Assembly: GCA_030374765.1 (NCBI GenBank)
Contig: JARGXX010000071.1
Coordinates: 1 to 64,000 of the forward strand
Direction of reading: 5' to 3'
Source: Agarophyton chilense
Taxonomy: Eukaryota > Rhodophyta > Florideophyceae > Gracilariales > Gracilariaceae
DNA length: 64,000 nucleotides
In this document: positions 61,095 through 64,000 of the stretch, piece after piece
How the letters are laid out: each line of letters opens with the position of its first letter
How positions within the stretch are numbered: position 1 is the first letter of the stretch
Notes under the pieces: generated by a model
Told to the model about the DNA's origin: nothing
Seen by the model: only the letters and a program-made list of their open reading frames with translations
The model's database searches: none
Position numbers and translations under genes: made by a program

Positions 61095-64000
61095 ACGTCT
61101 GTGAAAAATAACTAAGTCTTAGGGAACAACCCCCTAAGGACTTCCACATTACTTATCCCTTCAAATCTACCAAGACATCACTTAATCAACCGCTTTCGAT
61201 AACCACATCGTCAGGCGAGGCTCCCTCTTCCTCACAATATATTACGAGATTTACAATCTCTCAGACCTTTTGAAGCTCAACCGAATTCGTTAATTCATGA
61301 AACACCCGGAAGAAGACCCATGCACTACGTATTATTCTACTATTCTAAACAAAACATTAAGTTCTTCATTCTTTTGTTTTGATCGTGGTAATCGTTCTGC
61401 CTCGTTAAGTCTCCAAAAAATGGTCGAAAGCGATTCAAAACTGAATCGATCTATGTACACATTTCATTACAGCCTACAGACACGATACAACTACTAACCA
61501 CGGCTATTCTATAAACTATGCCCATCGCACATCTTCTTGTAAAAAAAGCCTAGCTCCCCAAAATCCTACGCTCTCAAAAACTCTAATTTCCGAAAACATC
61601 CACAACAACTTTTTAATCCCCGTTTCTTTACTATCAAGCAGCTATTTCGGCCGGTAAACCTCCATACGCCGGCAATTCCACGCGAAGTCTTCAGGCACGG
61701 TCAAGACTCGATGATCCCGACAGATGATACAGGCGAGCTGTTAAGCTTGTTTGGAAGAGAGTTGCGCTGTACAAAACCGCAGTGAAACTTCGGGTAGACC
61801 CAAGCACCTTGCGGTACCGGTACATACATAACAACCAGACCAAAAGAGCGGCAACATTCGGGAGGTCACATACAGTTTAGGAAAAACCAACAGCTGGGAC
61901 ATGTTTCACCATTACGCGTAAAACAGAAAATTACTTTTCAAAAACGATTTAAAGAAATACATCAGAATGCTAGTGCAGTATTCTCACTGATCGGGTGAAG
62001 CGATGGGATAGTTAATCGGGCAGTCGCAGTTGGAACTCATAAACGAGGAGTATAGCCATAGAGATTATATGACTCGGCGACCCGCATAAAGTTCCTAGAG
62101 TCTGGGTATATTTACAGAACATAGAACAAGTGCCCGATCGAGAAGAGTGGCTTGCCACAGCGCGCTCATTTGCGACATTTCTTCGAGGTATGCCATATTG
62201 GAAACTGCACATTTCGTGGGGATCCATGTGTCAGCCTTTACTACCCTTAATAGCTAAATTTTCATTAGAGCCCACACCCGTACACGGGTTCAACTAAGTG
62301 GCTGACCACTAGGAATTACTTACAAATGATTTGGGCACTCACCCTGAAACACAGTATATAAGTTACCAAAGCTGAGCTCGGACTCTAAAATGAGGGAGAC
62401 AACATGGATATCATATCTCTTCTCTTCTTCGCTTAGCACCTCCTCATCGGAGATCTAGACGAGCTATAATAGAGAGTCGGCCTATAAATGTTTCACGAGC
62501 TAACTCGTTAGCCACGTCCTATCCATATTGTACAGTATGATGTTCACCCTGGCCAGCAAGTAGTAGCCTAACAGTTCACGTACAGCTTGCTGGTGGTCTA
62601 GCCCTACAAGAGCAACATATTGACAGTTCGAACTCTGTCGAAGGTGTCCAGTTTTACGGAAAGAGCTTATACTACAAAAAGTACAGCAATTGGCCAGAAT
62701 TGCGTAGAAGCTAAATTCACTTTCGAAATGGACGTCCAAGTGAAAAGTTCTGCTGAAATTTTTGAGATCCTCCACACCAACCCAGTTAAGCATTGCTCAT
62801 TCCAGCTACAGAATTCCGTATGGTTTCACGCTACAAACACGAAATGCTCCTTAGTGCACTTTGTTCGAATACAGCACATTACCAGGGAGAACAACACTGA
62901 CCCTTAATGTATTGTGAATATTGAAAAAACTAATCAACCTGCATCAAACAAACGCAGAAGTTCTTGGAAGAAATCGTACTTATTGTGGAGCCTGAAGCTT
63001 TTTGAACGCCACTTTTCCTCCAGAAACTTGAAACGCACAACAATATTGGAGATATTTCAAAGTAATGAAGAAAAATGGAGGCAGATGTTCGTTTTTCAGG
63101 GTACCAAAATGTTTATTTGTTCTTTACCTAGAATCGGCAATGGAGAAGAATCTTCGGAAGGCGTTGCTGAGCTACTATCGCTTAATGAAGTATTGCGAGC
63201 AAATAAAGACATGGAAATCAGTGCAATGGTGGAACGTTTTGGAAGGATCCAAATATTTTGCGAGGTATATTTAAGAATCCCGTGGTATTAACCTCGAACT
63301 CCTTCTTTTCTAAGACGTAAATCGCTTAAATGTTACTATTACAATTCTAAATTGATTTTCGATGATTGTAATCATTGTTAATGTGCGTTCATTTGACAAC
63401 AGTGGCACGATGCCAGCACATGACGTCACCATATTTATACCATTCAGGGACACGTTCGGGAGCCTACCACAGTCTGTTGAAATAGGAAGAGGGATGGGAT
63501 TGGAGCGCAGCCTGAAGGAGTTCGGTGTGGCCAAACTAATTTCGAAGGCGTAGAAAGAATATTTCACGGTTTTAAATAATAAAGAGGGTTTGCAAGATAA
63601 CGAATTTTGTCCCCTTGATGAATATCGCCTTTTCGCCCAAGCTAGAACATCCAAACCTTATAACAACTGTTTGTGACATGGAGAACATATTGGAATGCAA
63701 ACGTCAGGCGAGGCCCAATTCAATTCTCGGAATCGCTGTGCTCACTAAGAGTAGTTTTTTGAACACTACATCTAGACCTTTAGCTACCGCTGATGAAATA
63801 ATGAACCTGATTTGAGTTTAAGATTGAAAGCGCAAACTGGAGCCAAAACCGAAGAGAGAGCCTGATCTTCGCTCGCTTGCAAAGAAGGAGGTTGTTTGTC
63901 ATACGAAACACGATTGTAAAAATGAAGTTTGAACAATTCCGAGTGGATTTCCGCACGGAGCTGCATAATGAACACATAGTGGATGTACTCTCGCTCAAAG
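61095..64000. other. AT-rich terminal segment, no identified gene
   Basis: About 2.9 kb. Short ORFs occur (for example 62914-63291 on +, 62500-62793 on -, 63310-63654 on -, and overlapping frames at 63780-63998 on - that run off the right edge or close to it). None shows a domain I recognise. The frame at 63784 on the minus strand (FIMQLRAEIHSELFKLHFYN) reads like protein and could be the end of a gene lying mainly outside the window. Confidence 0.45.

Noticed and set aside
63362-63815. Plus-strand ORFs at the right end as more xanthine dehydrogenase pieces
   Set aside because: I compared them with the molybdenum-domain motifs of the family and found no convincing match, so no function is given.

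Overview
The window is eukaryotic, subtelomeric DNA, probably from a unicellular alga. The host genes I recognise are eukaryotic in type (an eRF3 with an N-terminal PAM2-like motif, an animal-type uridine phosphorylase, a xanthine dehydrogenase fragment). They lie among Ty3/gypsy, Ty1/copia, PIF/Harbinger and Tc1/mariner elements, and I see no bacterial operons. Intron-poor genes and this mix of elements would fit a red alga or a similar protist, but the sequence does not settle the lineage.

Bases 1-13505 are a chromosome-end style region. Two arrays of a 349-bp satellite (1-2842 and 3347-11721) alternate with two blocks of degenerate CCCCTAAA/CCCCTAAAA repeats (2843-3346 and 11722-13505). 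The C-rich strand reads left to right, so the real chromosome end is expected on the left. Each satellite unit carries a 72-nt tRNA-like module with good RNA polymerase III A and B boxes.

Bases 14360-26764 hold a PIF/Harbinger transposase relic split by an 11.6-kb Ty3/gypsy chromovirus (E1, 14746-26368, coding on the minus strand). E1 has 563-bp LTRs and a GATAC target duplication. It encodes Gag, protease and RT-RNaseH-integrase-chromodomain. It also carries a long antisense gene (two ORFs in one frame separated by a single TAG) between pol and the 3' LTR.

Bases 27840-33231 hold a direct 1.54-kb duplication of an eRF3 gene. The truncated copy starts right at a short telomere-like tract. An intact uridine phosphorylase lies between the two copies.

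Bases 35420-44665 are a second, much younger chromovirus (E2, plus strand) with 915-bp LTRs that differ at one base and an ACAAA target duplication. It shares its primer-binding site with E1 and also carries an antisense ORF, but it lacks the integrase and the N-terminal part of RT.

From 45 kb onward the DNA is more AT-rich and full of decayed elements: a Gag-like relic, a Tc1/mariner relic, a decayed gypsy element with about 250-bp LTRs (47406-52328), a decayed copia element (about 52894-58223) and a xanthine dehydrogenase fragment (60320-61094). The last 2.9 kb holds nothing I can identify.
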